This document shows, piece by piece, positions 1-12,409 of a stretch of 64,000 nucleotides of DNA. Source of the stretch: Tragulus kanchil (Eukaryota > Chordata > Mammalia > Artiodactyla > Tragulidae); contig JAIOJX010000005.1 of assembly GCA_022376925.1 (NCBI GenBank), forward strand, positions 15,652,501 to 15,716,500, in the 5' to 3' direction. The first letter of the stretch is position 1; each line of letters starts with the position of its first letter. A program made the translations under genes and the position numbers. The notes beneath the pieces were generated by a model. It made no database searches. It had not been told where the DNA came from and saw nothing but the letters and a program-made list of their open reading frames with translations.

Positions 1-7
1 AATTCCC

Positions 8-295
8 AGGTTTTTAGAGCCAAACTTCCTGGTTTGAGTCCTGACTCCTCCAGCGAGCAATTCTGCATTCTCAGGCAAATCACGTATCCTTCCTGGGCCT
101 GATTCTGCACCTGCCAAGTGGAAGTACCACCACCAGTAACACGTCCCCCTCCCACATCGCATCTCAGATACTGGGGTACATTTTACAATCTAAACTGAAA
201 TGATGCCCTCCAGGCACTGCAGATTCGACCAACCGCAGCCGTCTCTGTAGAACTGAGGATCAAATGAGCGGATACATAAAAGGCACCAAAGAAAA
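8..295 (+). mobile_element. MIR element
   Basis: It has the order of MIR: AGAGCCAAACTTCCTGGTTTG, then CAAATCACGTATCCTTCCTG, and later GAGGATCAAATGAGC. It is strongly diverged, as expected for a pre-eutherian SINE. Confidence 0.65.
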
Positions 296-1363
296 TATAT
301 AATGTATTTACATATTTACCTGTTTTAAACTGTAGGTATGTACACGTCTGTTTTCCCACGACACTGCAAGTTTCCTAAGGGCCTATTGACAATCTCCATG
401 AGAAGAGACACTAATTTCGCTCTGTCCCTAACTACAAGAGCATCAGCCAACAAGTAGCCACTTCAATATTTCTTGCCATGTTCACCTCAATAGCATTTGC
501 AGGATCTGGTTTATCTGCACTCTGAACCAGAATAGGGTTAAAAATTAAAAGGAAAAGGCATTTGTACAGCATAGCTTTCACACACACAAGTTCATATGAC
601 CTAAAACAAAACAAAAAGACAAAAAGAAAAACCAAACCAACTATAAATGAGGAGAATGCATCTGTGCAGTGAAGCGAACCAATGCCTTACAGCCGGCGAG
701 AAGCAAGACCTGATGAAGTCCAGCATGCCTCTGACTGCATTAGCTGCTTACAGAAATGACCACAGTACCTATTTTGTTCTTTAAGCCACAGGAGAAACTA
801 CTGAATTAAACCAGTGCAGCAAGTCAGTGATACCATAATCCGTTACATACAAATGTTACTGATAATGACAAAGAATTACAAGTCTTGTCAGAAAATACAG
901 AAAGGCAACAAACAGTAACCAAACTCAGAACTGGGGTTGTCTCTGGCCCTTTCCTCCAAACTCTGTGTGGGCTCCAGGAATCACTTCTCTAGAATGTGTG
1001 TGTGTCTGTGTCTGTGTGTCTGTGTGAAGCTAAGATGGGCCTTTCCTGTAATTCAAGTTTGCTTAGTTTTCCCCAAACCTTTCTTTCGTTATGCTGACCT
1101 CTCCTGCTTATCCTTTAAGGCTCAGATCAAACTGCAGCCCCCCGGGCAGCTTCTGTCTGAATCTTTGCTCCCTGCCCGCTCACAGCAGAGGCAGATACTC
1201 CAGCCTGAGCAAAACCCTTTCTGAAGCTACACTTTCCTCTCCTAGTTTCCTCCTCGTCTTTGACCCTTCCTTCCTGCCGAGCCGGCTTAATGGCTTAACA
1301 CAGAGACTCTATTTTGTTTCTTCATCTTCACTGCCAAGCTTAGAACCTACACTTAGCAGTTGC

Positions 1364-3475
1364 TATGTAATTATTTGGAAATTTGAGGTGGTAAAAGATC
1401 CTTGGAGACTAGATAACCTTTAAAAGGTCTATTTCAACCCCAAGGTTCTTAGAACTTCATCAGTGATTTCGTGAGAGTCACTCTGCTTGCTAAGACATTT
1501 TTCTAGCATAGCAGTTAGACAAACTTCTTGATTTTTAGTATCAGTTTTCTGGCACAACTTACCTAAATAGGTTGTATATTTTGAGAGAGAGAGAGAAAAA
1601 AATTAAGGGTGGGGGCTGGAGATCTATTATTTCTTGAAAGCCCCACAGCTCATGCGACCAGCTATAAACCATGTAAAATGAGAGACGAGTCTCTCACGTG
1701 GTCCAGGTCTGTCACCAAGCCTTTCCTATGAAGTGCAAATAGTAAACATTTTCGCTTTTGCTGCTTATAGGATCACTGTCATACATTCTTCCTCTGTTGT
1801 CTTCTACAAATATTTTAAAAACGGAAAATCCATCCTTAGCTTCTAGGCTGTATAAAAACTGGATCTGGCACACAGGCCATAGCTTGCCAATTCCTGGTCT
1901 AGATCATGAACTACTGGCGACAAACCGGGAAAAGGCAGACTCAGAGAGATCAGCAGGTTGAAATTTACACAAGCAGAAGTGGCTATACACCCAGGTGAAC
2001 TCTCCTAAAGCTACCGCTTAAAATCAGACTTGAATGCAGAGCTGAAGACAGAAGTATGAAGTTCTGGAAAGGTGGATATTAATCATATCCTCAAAATACA
2101 AAAATGAGGACGCCTCACATTCTCTCATGGAGTCAAGAAGATGTATGACACAAGGTGTGAAAGCACATGGCACATGGTAGGTTCTCAACAGTATCCTCCT
2201 CGCTGTTGTCTAGAAGCAGAGTCGTGTCCCGAGCTCTTCTCTAACAACACGGATGGCAGCCCACCAGGCTCCTCTCTTCACGGGATTTCCCCGGCAAGAA
2301 TACTAGTGGGTTGCCATTTCCTTCTCCAAGGGATCTTCCTGACCCGGGGATCAAACCCGTATCATCTGCACTGCCAGCGGATTCTTAACCACTGGAAGGG
2401 CCCCCTGTCCCCATACAAATTCCTGAATAACTGGTACTTTAGCTTATGTAATTATTTGGAAATTTGAGGTGGTAAAAGATCCTTGGAGACTAGATAACCT
2501 TTAAAAGGTCTATTTCAACCCCAAGGTTCTTAGAACTTCATCAGTGATTTCGTGAGAGTCACTCTGCTTGCTAAGACATTTTTCTAGCATAGCAGTTAGA
2601 CAAACTTCTTGATTTTTAGTATCAGTTTTCTGGCACAACTTACCTAAATAGGTTGTATATTTTGAGAGAGAGAGAGAAAAAAATTAAGGGTGGGGGCTGG
2701 AGATCTATTATTTCTTGAAAGCCCCACAGCTCATGCGACCAGCTATAAACCATGTAAAATGAGAGACGAGTCTCTCACGTGGTCCAGGTCTGTCACCAAG
2801 CCTTTCCTATGAAGTGCAAATAGTAAACATTTTCGCTTTTGCTGCTTATAGGATCACTGTCATACATTCTTCCTCTGTTGTCTTCTACAAATATTTTAAA
2901 AACGGAAAATCCATCCTTAGCTTCTAGGCTGTATAAAAACTGGATCTGGCACACAGGCCATAGCTTGCCAATTCCTGGTCTAGATCATGAACTACTGGCG
3001 ACAAACCGGGAAAAGGCAGACTCAGAGAGATCAGCAGGTTGAAATTTACACAAGCAGAAGTGGCTATACACCCAGGTGAACTCTCCTAAAGCTACCGCTT
3101 AAAATCAGACTTGAATGCAGAGCTGAAGACAGAAGTATGAAGTTCTGGAAAGGTGGATATTAATCATATCCTCAAAATACAAAAATGAGGACGCCTCACA
3201 TTCTCTCATGGAGTCAAGAAGATGTATGACACAAGGTGTGAAAGCACATGGCACATGGTAGGTTCTCAACAGTATCCTCCTCGCTGTTGTCTAGAAGCAG
3301 AGTCGTGTCCCGAGCTCTTCTCTAACAACACGGATGGCAGCCCACCAGGCTCCTCTCTTCACGGGATTTCCCCGGCAAGAATACTAGTGGGTTGCCATTT
3401 CCTTCTCCAAGGGATCTTCCTGACCCGGGGATCAAACCCGTATCATCTGCACTGCCAGCGGATTCTTAACCACTG
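1364..3475 (+). repeat. Tandem duplication A (copies 1364-2394 and 2445-3475)
   Basis: Near-identical direct copies with offset 1081. A 50-base filler (2395-2444) between copies does not belong to either copy but resembles a degraded version of the sequence that follows copy 2 (shared CCTGAATAACTGG). Confidence 0.93.
2240..2395 (-). mobile_element. Bov-A2-type SINE (duplicated at 3321-3490 and 4411-4580)
   Basis: It carries CCACCAGGCTCCTCTC, GGGTTGCCATTTCCTTCTCC and GGATTCTTAACCACTG in Bov-A2 order. Three copies arise from two chained tandem duplications. The first copy is cut off before the AGCCGCAGGGGAAGCCC end seen in the other two. Confidence 0.85.
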
Positions 3476-3490
3476 AGCCGCAGGGGAAGC
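3321..3490 (-). mobile_element. Bov-A2-type SINE, second copy
   Basis: This copy has the complete end GAGCCGCAGGGGAAGCCC. It is otherwise like 2240-2395. Confidence 0.85.
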
Positions 3491-4410
3491 CCACACTCCT
3501 TGTTACACACCGATACATACTTCCTGAATAACTGGCACCTCTCCCCACGTAGGCCTCAGGTAGAACAAGCAATTGCTTTGGAAGAACGAGAATGACGACT
3601 GTCCCCAGAGGTTGTATTTCTCACACAACACGGCCCGACTGTGCTGGTTCCCTCGCCTCTGGCTTCAGTGTCTGGGGCACGAGCTTCACCTCTCGCCACC
3701 TTCCTTCTGGACAAACCACCTGGCTACAAGACAGCGTGGCTTTCAGAGTTCTTTCCCGCTCCCCATCTCTGCTCACATATCCCACTCACCTTTCTGTCCC
3801 CAAAGTCAATCATGACCAGTGTTTCTTCCAACCCCTCCCCAAAGCTTCCCCTTGTCAAGCAGAGACGCTCTTTCTTTTGAAATCCTGTTCTAAGGACACT
3901 CAGATGCTTTCTGGGTAGAAAATACCTTCTCTAATCCTGACAGCACACAGCACATCTCAGTTTACTGAACTGAGCAACTGGAAGTGATTACGTTAGAAAT
4001 GAAGAGCTGGTCCCCTGTTTAAGTCTTTTAAAAAATATTCTGAGTATTTCAGTAAGTATAGTAATCACATTATGTGGCATTATAAAGGAAGAATGCAGGA
4101 CGTGTTCATGATGGTAACACCTTTTCTACCTAATCAAATAGGAAGCAAGACTCTTGAGTCTTATAGCAAAATGTGTGGGAAAAAAATTAGGTGGAAAAGG
4201 AAAAAAAATAATCAAGAAGCAGCTAGTTTCCAAACTGGGATTTATTTCTAAGATTCTGGCTTGCCATTTCTGTCAGAATGTGCTCCGGCGGTTCAATCAT
4301 GGAGTCAAGAAGATGTATGACACAAGGTGTGAAAGCACATGGCACATGGTAGGTTCTCAACAGTATCCTCCTCGCTGTTGTCTAGAAGCAGAGTCGTGTC
4401 CCGAGCTCTT

Positions 4411-4580
4411 CTCTAACAACACGGATGGCAGCCCACCAGGCTCCTCTCTTCACGGGATTTCCCCGGCAAGAATACTAGTGGGTTGCCATTTCCTTCTCCA
4501 AGGGATCTTCCTGACCCGGGGATCAAACCCGTATCATCTGCACTGCCAGCGGATTCTTAACCACTGAGCCGCAGGGGAAG
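4411..4580 (-). mobile_element. Bov-A2-type SINE, third copy
   Basis: The sequence is the same as at 3321-3490, with the complete end. Confidence 0.85.
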
Positions 4581-6247
4581 CCCACACTCCTTGTTACACA
4601 CCGATACATACTTCCTGAATAACTGGCACCTCTCCCACGTAGGCCTCAGGTAGAACAAGCAATTGCTTTGGAAGAACGAGAATGACGACTGTCCCCAGAG
4701 GTTGTATTTCTCACACAACACGGCCCGACTGTGCTGGTTCCCTCGCCTCTGGCTTCAGTGTCTGGGGCACGAGCTTCACCTCTCGCCACCTTCCTTCTGG
4801 ACAAACCACCTGGCTACAAGACAGCGTGGCTTTCAGAGTTCTTTCCCGCTCCCCATCTCTGCTCACATATCCCACTCACCTTTCTGTCCCCAAAGTCAAT
4901 CATGACCAGTGTTTCTTCCAACCCCTCCCCAAAGCTTCCCCTTGTCAAGCAGAGACGCTCTTTCTTTTGAAATCCTGTTCTAAGGACACTCAGATGCTTT
5001 CTGGGTAGAAAATACCTTCTCTAATCCTGACAGCACACAGCACATCTCAGTTTACTGAACTGAGCAACTGGAAGTGATTACGTTAGAAATGAAGAGCTGG
5101 TCCCCTGTTTAAGTCTTTTAAAAAATATTCTGAGTATTTCAGTAAGTATAGTAATCACATTATGTGGCATTATAAAGGAAGAATGCAGGACGTGTTCATG
5201 ATGGTAACACCTTTTCTACCTAATCAAATAGGAAGCAAGACTCTTGAGTCTTATAGCAAAATGTGTGGGAAAAAAATTAGGTGGAAAAGGAAAAAAAATA
5301 ATCAAGAAGCAGCTAGTTTCCAAACTGGGATTTATTTCTAAGATTCTGGCTTGCCATTTCTGTCAGAATGTGCTCCGAGCGGTTCAATCAGAACCATGCC
5401 ATACTGCACGTGTTTCTGATGGACTAAAGAAAACCGACAGCTGCCATTAATTTCAGACAATGCTTTGTGCTGTCGCCTAAACTTTTACAACATACTGTAA
5501 CAAAAGAAATTAAAAAAAAAAAAAAACTACAGATTGTTTCCATGTGTCTGATAACCATAAAGGTACAGAATTAGGGGGGTGACACAAGCACTTTTGGAAG
5601 GAAGGCCAAAAAAAGGAAAAAAAAACAAAAACAAAAAAAACCTTGGGAGGCGGCTTACCTATCTGTTATAGGCAGCAGGGCTATGGAAGGAGGGTCTCCA
5701 AAAAAGACGCCTGTCACAGCCAGAATCCTGTCCTCACAGCAGAAAGGTTGTACTGGGTGAACAGATGAACAAAACAGGTATTAGCTTCAGATACACTATT
5801 CTTTTAACAACTAGGCTGAGAAAACTCGAGCCTGCCAAGAGGAAAGAGTGTGCGAGCCTTGCTCTATTCCACAAGAGACTATGAAAGGAAGTTTAAATAG
5901 ATTCTACCACAGTTAATTATTCAATTCTGCCTTTCAACAAAAGGTTTCAATACTTTATATAATTTACATAATTCTGTGATTCCTTTGGTCGGACTGGGGG
6001 CGGGGGATATTCTTATTTTTTAGAACATAATTAAGGGCTATCAAAGTTTTCATGTTCACCCTCCCACCACTACCAAAAAACTCCTCAAATGGTCCAAATG
6101 TTCACCAAAATTTTAACAGCAAAATTCTCTGGCTTGGCAAACAGTGTAGGACGGCTCATTCAACAGCCCACTTTTTATCCGCCTTCCTCCAACAGATGTG
6201 GAAAAGCTACCACCACCCTGGGTCTTACTAGCTTTCTCTACAGCCAG

Positions 6248-6452
6248 TGCTGGTACTAAGTTGCTTCAATCGTGTCCAACTCTCTGCAACACCATGGACT
6301 GTGGCCCGGCAGGCTCCTCTGCCCATAAGATTCTCCAGGCAAGAATACTGGAGTGGGTTGCCATTTCCTTCTCCAGGGGATCTTCCCAACTCAGGGATCT
6401 GATCTCCTGCATTATAGGCAGATTCTTTACCGACTGAGCCAGTGGTGGCTGG
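6248..6452 (-). mobile_element. Bov-A2 SINE
   Basis: It contains GTGTCCAACTCTCTGCAACA, ACCATGGACTGTGGCC, TGGAGTGGGTTGCCATTTCC and TTTACCGACTGAGCCA in the order of the Bov-A2 consensus, full length or nearly so. Confidence 0.9.
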
Positions 6453-7293
6453 GTAATGAAGCTGTGCCCAATGCAGCATGCATGGGTATCTCTAGTACAA
6501 GGTATCCTTGCCAGGGGAGAAAAAGCCAAAAGAAAGCCCTCTGCCCCTCTCATATCTGACTCAGGGACACAATGCCTGAAGGTAAAACAATCATACTGAG
6601 ATCATGAGGTTAAATGGCACACATAAAGACGGGGGCTCGGGAAGAGAGAGTCCCTAAATTCTAACACCTTTCTTGAGCCGCTGTCCTGGCCCAGACTTGC
6701 CTGTTTGTGGATTTCGTGTCCTGAAGAAAAAGTTAGCTCCTGTTTCGGACATTATGAGCAGGAGTTTTAGGTATTCAGAGCTGAAGATATTCCTGATGCA
6801 TTTGAGAAGATTCAGATAAATTCAATCCTCCAAGTAAATATGCACACATAACGTTATACTTTCCTGGGGATAAAGAGTGCTTATAAAAATACCAGGAAAC
6901 AAAACCTGAAGCAGCACTAAGGGTCTAGAACGTTCCTAGAACTGTCTTCTCTGGTGTAGACGGGCTTGACTCTCTCCCTACAGTCTCCAGAGACTCCTCG
7001 AGCCTCGGGCGGCCCCAGTGGTGACCGGCGTGCCGGAGCAGTTTAACCTCCGCCATCTTCCCTAAAGACCTACGCTAATGTGGACAGAGGCTGGTTTTCA
7101 CAGGAAGTCATTACATCTCTGTTCTCTCTTTCTAAAGCAACCTCATCTACCAGTTTCTTCCTGGTTCGAAGTGCTCTCCTTCTACTGCCCTAACAAGCAA
7201 ATGTCCAAGAGCAAAAGTGATAAAGAAGTTTAGAACAGCTCTTCTGTAAAGAAATCATTACCCAGGTCACTCTCAGAAAAAACTTACTTATAA

Positions 7294-9455
7294 ATTAAGC
7301 ATCCTGCTCTTTCACACAGTTTCAATTTATGAAAAGTAGTTAATGAACACTGGAACTGGATGTCTGCTTAAGACCTCTGACTTTGGCAATATGATGCAGA
7401 TTATGCAGTCCAAAGCTCTCAGTTCACAGAGGAAACCAGAAACAAGTTCAGTTACCTACTCTAAGAATCTTAAATAGAACAAGAAGCTGATCTTAACAAG
7501 AAGAGGTCTTATCTATCAAAGAAAAAAATCATTTCAGGAAATAAAAATAAAAACTATGAGCCTAGTAATTTTCCATGAAAAAATTATCTGCAAAAAAATC
7601 TCCATCTACAAGCAATCTTGAACCTTTCCCATCAACCAGCTGCTCTTCTGTACAGCTTCTCAGGTCTTTTTCATAGCACTGAACAAAAATATCTCCGCTT
7701 ATGAACTCCTTAATAACAATGCTGCCACTTAACCGAGTCTTCAAAAAACAGAAAAAGGGAAAAAGTTGATATAGAAATACTACCCCTCTTACCAGCACTT
7801 GGATTTCAAAGGCAATTGGAGTCTTTCACAGGAATGGAGTCTGCAATAAAGTTTTTGAGGAGAATGGCCCTAAATCTGAAAGTCTTTAGAGAAATGAAAA
7901 ATACCTATGTTTGCTAGAGGGTGATTTACAGAAAAAAAGGAAGACTTCGAGTCCAGATTTTATTGGCATTATATTTTATGAAGTCTGTCAATACTAGCCC
8001 AAGCAGAAAATAGAACATTATGACAGAGCTTTTATATTGTGCGACTTACATATTAGGTTGGTTGAAAAGCTCCTGCAGTTTTGGATAATACATTTTAAAT
8101 CATTTTAAATCATTATAACTAGCTGAAACACATCTTTTTCATTCAAAATAGGAACCATTACAATCAACACAATTTTGGCTAAGGAGAAGTCAGTCTGTTT
8201 TTTCCCTTAGTGTAAAAATTGTGCTTTGGAATTTGATGAACCCTTGGAAAGCATGTTCTGCCTCTGGTTGGTTGTACAAGTGTTTTCCTGCAAAACCTAT
8301 CAAGATGCTTGAGGGAAAAAAAAAAGATGCCTGAGGAAGTGGTCCTTGGGTAAAGGAGGTCAAAGGTTGCCTTATAATTAAGCATCCTGCTCTTTCACAC
8401 AGTTTCAATTTATGAAAAGTAGTTAATGAACACTGGAACTGGATGTCTGCTTAAGACCTCTGACTTTGGCAATATGATGCAGATTATGCAGTCCAAAGCT
8501 CTCAGTTCACAGAGGAAACCAGAAACAAGTTCAGTTACCTACTCTAAGAATCTTAAATAGAACAAGAAGCTGATCTTAACAAGAAGAGGTCTTATCTATC
8601 AAAGAAAAAAATCATTTCAGGAAATAAAAATAAAAACTATGAGCCTAGTAATTTTCCATGAAAAAATTATCTGCAAAAAAATCTCCATCTACAAGCAATC
8701 TTGAACCTTTCCCATCAACCAGCTGCTCTTCTGTACAGCTTCTCAGGTCTTTTTCATAGCACTGAACAAAAATATCTCCGCTTATGAACTCCTTAATAAC
8801 AATGCTGCCACTTAACCGAGTCTTCAAAAAACAGAAAAAGGGAAAAAGTTGATATAGAAATACTACCCCTCTTACCAGCACTTGGATTTCAAAGGCAATT
8901 GGAGTCTTTCACAGGAATGGAGTCTGCAATAAAGTTTTTGAGGAGAATGGCCCTAAATCTGAAAGTCTTTAGAGAAATGAAAAATACCTATGTTTGCTAG
9001 AGGGTGATTTACAGAAAAAAAGGAAGACTTCGCAGTCCAGATTTTATTGGCATTATATTTTATGAAGTCTGTCAATACTAGCCCAAGCAGAAAATAGAAC
9101 ATTATGACAGAGCTTTTATATTGTGCGACTTACATATTAGGTTGGTTGAAAAGCTCCTGCAGTTTTGGATAATACATTTTAAATCATTTTAAATCATTAT
9201 AACTAGCTGAAACACATCTTTTTCATTCAAAATAGGAACCATTACAATCAACACAATTTTGGCTAAGGAGAAGTCAGTCTGTTTTTTCCCTTAGTGTAAA
9301 AATTCGTGCTTTGGAATTTGATGAACCCTTGGAAAGCATGTTCTGCCTCTGGTTGGTTGTACAAGTGTTTTCCCTGCAAAAACCTATCAAGATGCTTGAG
9401 GGGAAAAAAAAAAAAAAGATGCCTGAGGAAGTGGTCCTTGGGTAAGAGGTCAGGT
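7294..9455 (+). repeat. Tandem duplication C (copies 7294-8364 and 8377-9455)
   Basis: Offset 1083 growing to 1092 through small insertions in copy 2 (for example TTCGAG/TTCGCAG and longer A-runs). It includes the left end of the mariner element. Confidence 0.93.
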
Positions 9456-11494
9456 GCCTATAGCAGATGAGGCAAAACTTCGGAGCCCAATTCGTTCAAC
9501 TTGTGAAGTGCTGGCTGGTGACAAGGGACCAGGCGTGATCGTGGAGAAGTCTCTGCTGACCGGTGCCAGCTCCAGGTGGTGCAGTTTGCCGTGCATCTCA
9601 TCGATCTGTTGAGCGTATTTCTCAGATATAATGATTTCACCAGCATTCAGAAAGGTGTGGTGGATCAGACAGGCGGCAGACCACCAAATAGTGACCATGA
9701 CCTTCTTCTGGGAAATGCTTGGAGCTTCTTCTCACTCCAACCAATGAGCTGGTCGTGACCAGTGGTTGTAAAATATCCACTTTGCCGCACGTCACACTCG
9801 ATAAATGAGAAATGGTCTGTGGTTGGTGCACAGAGAGAAGACGACCCTTTCGGCACAGTGATCTGTTTGATCTTCCGTCAGCTCAGGAGGCACCCACTTA
9901 CCGACCTTTTTCACCTTTCCAACTTGCTTCGAATGCTGAAGGGCCGAAGCGCGGTCCACGTTGAGTCCTCTGGCAACTTCTTGTGGAGTTAGTAAGAGCA
10001 TCAGCTTCGACGACTGCTCTCAATTGGTCACTGTCAACTTTCGATGGCTGGTCACTGCGCTCCGCATCGTCAAAGCCCTCGTCTCTTTTACAAAGTTTCT
10101 CAAACCGCCCCTGAACTACACACTCGAAAACAGCTCCTGAACCAATGTGCTGCTGATGCTGCAGCTGTCTCCACTGCCGTCTCCACCCCATTTTTGAGCT
10201 TGAATTGAAAAAATCGCTTGAATTTGCTTTACGTCTAACATTATTTCTCTAGTCTAACATAAATATAAAATGAGCAGTAGGTCACTAGCAAAAAAATACA
10301 AAGTGAGAAGTGCACATTAAAATGATGAACAGCAGGACTTCCCTGGTGGTCCCGTGGCCTGGACTCAGTGCTTCCAGAGCAGCGGGCCTGTTTTTCCCTT
10401 AGTGTAAAATTGCTTTGGAATTTGATGAACCCTTGGAAAGCATGTTCTGCCTCTTGTTGGTTGTACAAGTGTTTTACCTGAAAAAACCTATCAAAATGTA
10501 TGAGGGAAAAAAAAAAAAAAAGATGCCTGAGGAAGTGGTCCTTGGGTAAGAGGTCAGGTGCCTATAGCAGATGAGGCAAAACTTCGGAGCCCAATTCGTT
10601 CAACTTGTGAAGTGCTGGCTGGTGACAAGGGACCAGGCGTGATCGTGGAGAAGTCTCTGCTGACCGGTGCCAGCTCCAGGTGGTGCAGTTTGCCGTGCAT
10701 CTCATCGATCTGTTGAGCGTATTTCTCAGATATAATGATTTCACCAGCATTCAGAAAGGTGTGGTGGATCAGACAGGCGGCAGACCACCAAATAGTGACC
10801 ATGACCTTCTTCTGGGAAATGCTTGGAGCTTCTTCTCACTCCAACCAATGAGCTGGTCGTGACCAGTGGTTGTAAAATATCCACTTTGCCGCACGTCACA
10901 CTCGATAAATGAGAAATGGTCTGTGGTTGGTGCACAGAGAGAAGACGACCCTTTCGGCACAGTGATCTGTTTGATCTTCCGTCAGCTCAGGAGGCACCCA
11001 CTTACCGACCTTTTTCACCTTTCCAACTTGCTTCGAATGCTGAAGGGCCGAAGCGCGGTCCACGTTGAGTCCTCTGGCAACTTCTTGTGGAGTTAGTAAG
11101 AGCATCAGCTTCGACGACTGCTCTCAATTGGTCACTGTCAACTTTCGATGGCTGGTCACTGCGCTCCGCATCGTCAAAGCCCTCGTCTCTTTTACAAAGT
11201 TTCTCAAACCGCCCCTGAACTACACACTCGAAAACAGCTCCTGAACCAACGTGCTGCTGATGCTGCAGCTGTCTCCACTGCCGTCTCCACCCCAGTTTTG
11301 AGCTTGAATTTAAAAAATCGCTTGAATTTGCTTTACGTCTTAACATTATTTCTCTAGTCTAAAATAAATATAAAATGAGCAGTAGGTCACTAGCAAAAAA
11401 ATACAAAGTGAGAAGTGCACATTAAAATGATGAACAGCAGGACTTCCCTGGTGGTCCCGTGGCCTGGACTCAGTGCTTCCAGAGCAGCGGGCCT
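9279..11494 (+). repeat. Tandem duplication D (copies 9279-10390 and 10388-11494)
   Basis: Offset about 1104-1108, chained to C by a shared 177 bases. It doubles the mariner transposase remnant. The junction sits within the inserted SINE. Confidence 0.93.
10554..11346 (-). pseudogene. Mariner transposase pseudogene (most complete copy)
   Basis: Minus-strand frames from 11346 down to 10554 cover the DNA-binding half and the first part of the catalytic domain in several frames. Recognisable pieces are KVGKWVPPELTEDQ, VMVTIWWSAA and KYAQQIDEM; the HDNARPH-like catalytic stretch is lost or shifted. A second copy of the same pieces is at 9450-10240. No functional enzyme is encoded. Confidence 0.8.
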
Positions 11495-11579
11495 GGGCGT
11501 GTTCCCTGGTTAGGGAACTGGGTCCCACACGCCACAACTAAGACCCAACGCAGCCAAATAAATAAATTAAAAAAAAAGA
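11440..11579 (+). mobile_element. tRNA-derived SINE inserted in the mariner element
   Basis: It has an ACTTCCCTGGTGGTCC head, a middle with GTTAGGGAACTGGGTCCC, and an AAATAAATAAATT plus A-rich tail. A truncated copy of its head lies at 10338-10390, where one tandem copy ends. Confidence 0.75.
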
Positions 11580-12001
11580 AACTTTAAATAATAATAATAA
11601 AAAATAATGTATAGCGTAACAGCATTTAAGAATGTACTCCAATATCAAAAAAAAAAAGTACTCCAATATCAAACGGCAAAGTCCAACAATGAAAAACCGC
11701 AATTACTTTTGCACCAATCTAATACTTAACGTCTGAAAGCACTTTTGTGTTTTTTTTTTTTCCTCCATAGATTTCCATCATTTGACCTGAATTTCTAGAA
11801 AAAGATCCGTGATTAAGGCACTGGAGGAAGAAAAGCTATGATCTGTAGTGGGACAGTTCCCTTTGTGATCCTTTTCCAGCAACCCCACAGCTACAGATCA
11901 GGAGGCATCTGCATTCACTGAGGGCAACTAATTCTATTCAGAACAAACAGACAATAATCTGGAAAGCAGTGAGAAAATGAGTGTAAAATAGCCTTACTTT
12001 T

Positions 12002-12302
12002 TTTGGGGGGGGGGGGGGGAGGGTGGGGAGGAAGGGGGGAGGGCGGGCCACTTCCATTGGTCTTTCATTTCTCTATGTTCATCCATCTTTGTTCTTTGGC
12101 TCCTGTGGGCCTCCCATCGCGGTGGCGTCTGTCGCTGCAGAGCGCCGGCTCTGGGCGCATGCGCTCCAGAGCTCTGGCTCGGTAATTGGACACATCAGTC
12201 CAGCCGCTCCGCGGCACGTGGGATCTTCCCAGGCCAGGGCTCGAAGCGGCGCCCCTTGCACTGCAAGGCGGTGTCCTTACCCACTGGACCACCAGGGAAG
12301 CC
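12002..12302 (-). mobile_element. tRNA-derived SINE with clear target-site duplication
   Basis: It starts on the minus strand with GGGCTTCCCTGGTGGTCCAG and ends in a C-rich tail (G-run on plus). AAAATAGCCTTACTTTTT directly flanks both sides (11984-12001 and 12303-12320), an 18-base perfect target duplication that marks a fairly recent insertion. Confidence 0.88.
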
Positions 12303-12409
12303 CAAAATAGCCTTACTTTTTAACCTGCACCTTAGTAATGACAAAGGATAGGATTTAGAAATCTTACAGAGGATAAAATCTTATCTTAATACTAACAGCT
12401 CAATAAATA

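Larger units (their letters stand above)
3206..5390 (+). repeat. Tandem duplication B (copies 3206-4299 and 4297-5390)
   Basis: Offset 1090-1091, abutting with a TCA overlap. It overlaps the end of duplication A, so 3206-3475 exists three times. Differences: CTCCCC/CTCCC and CCGGCGG/CCGAGCGG. Confidence 0.93.
8053..11722 (-). mobile_element. Hsmar1-like mariner DNA transposon, decayed and split by duplications
   Basis: Terminal inverted repeats are visible: TTAGGTTGGTTGAAAAGC at 8053 and, at 11722 on the other strand, TTAGATTGGTGCAAAAGT, each next to TA. Between them, fragmented minus-strand translations match mariner transposase. These include the N-terminal HTH segment (DEGFDDAERSDQPSKVDSDQ), a TPQEVARGLNV-like region, SEKYAQQIDEMHGKLHHLE and a C-terminal NQQEAEHAFQGF motif. 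Frameshifts and stops make it inactive. Two overlapping 1.1 kb duplications inflate it. Subtracting them and an inserted SINE leaves about 1.3 kb, the usual mariner length. Confidence 0.85.

Noticed and set aside
1364..5390. Interpretation of the repeated 1.1 kb blocks as a satellite array or CRISPR-like system
   Set aside because: Each block is a different unique sequence present twice (rarely three times), not a shared repeat unit, and the content is ordinary mammalian intron with SINEs.
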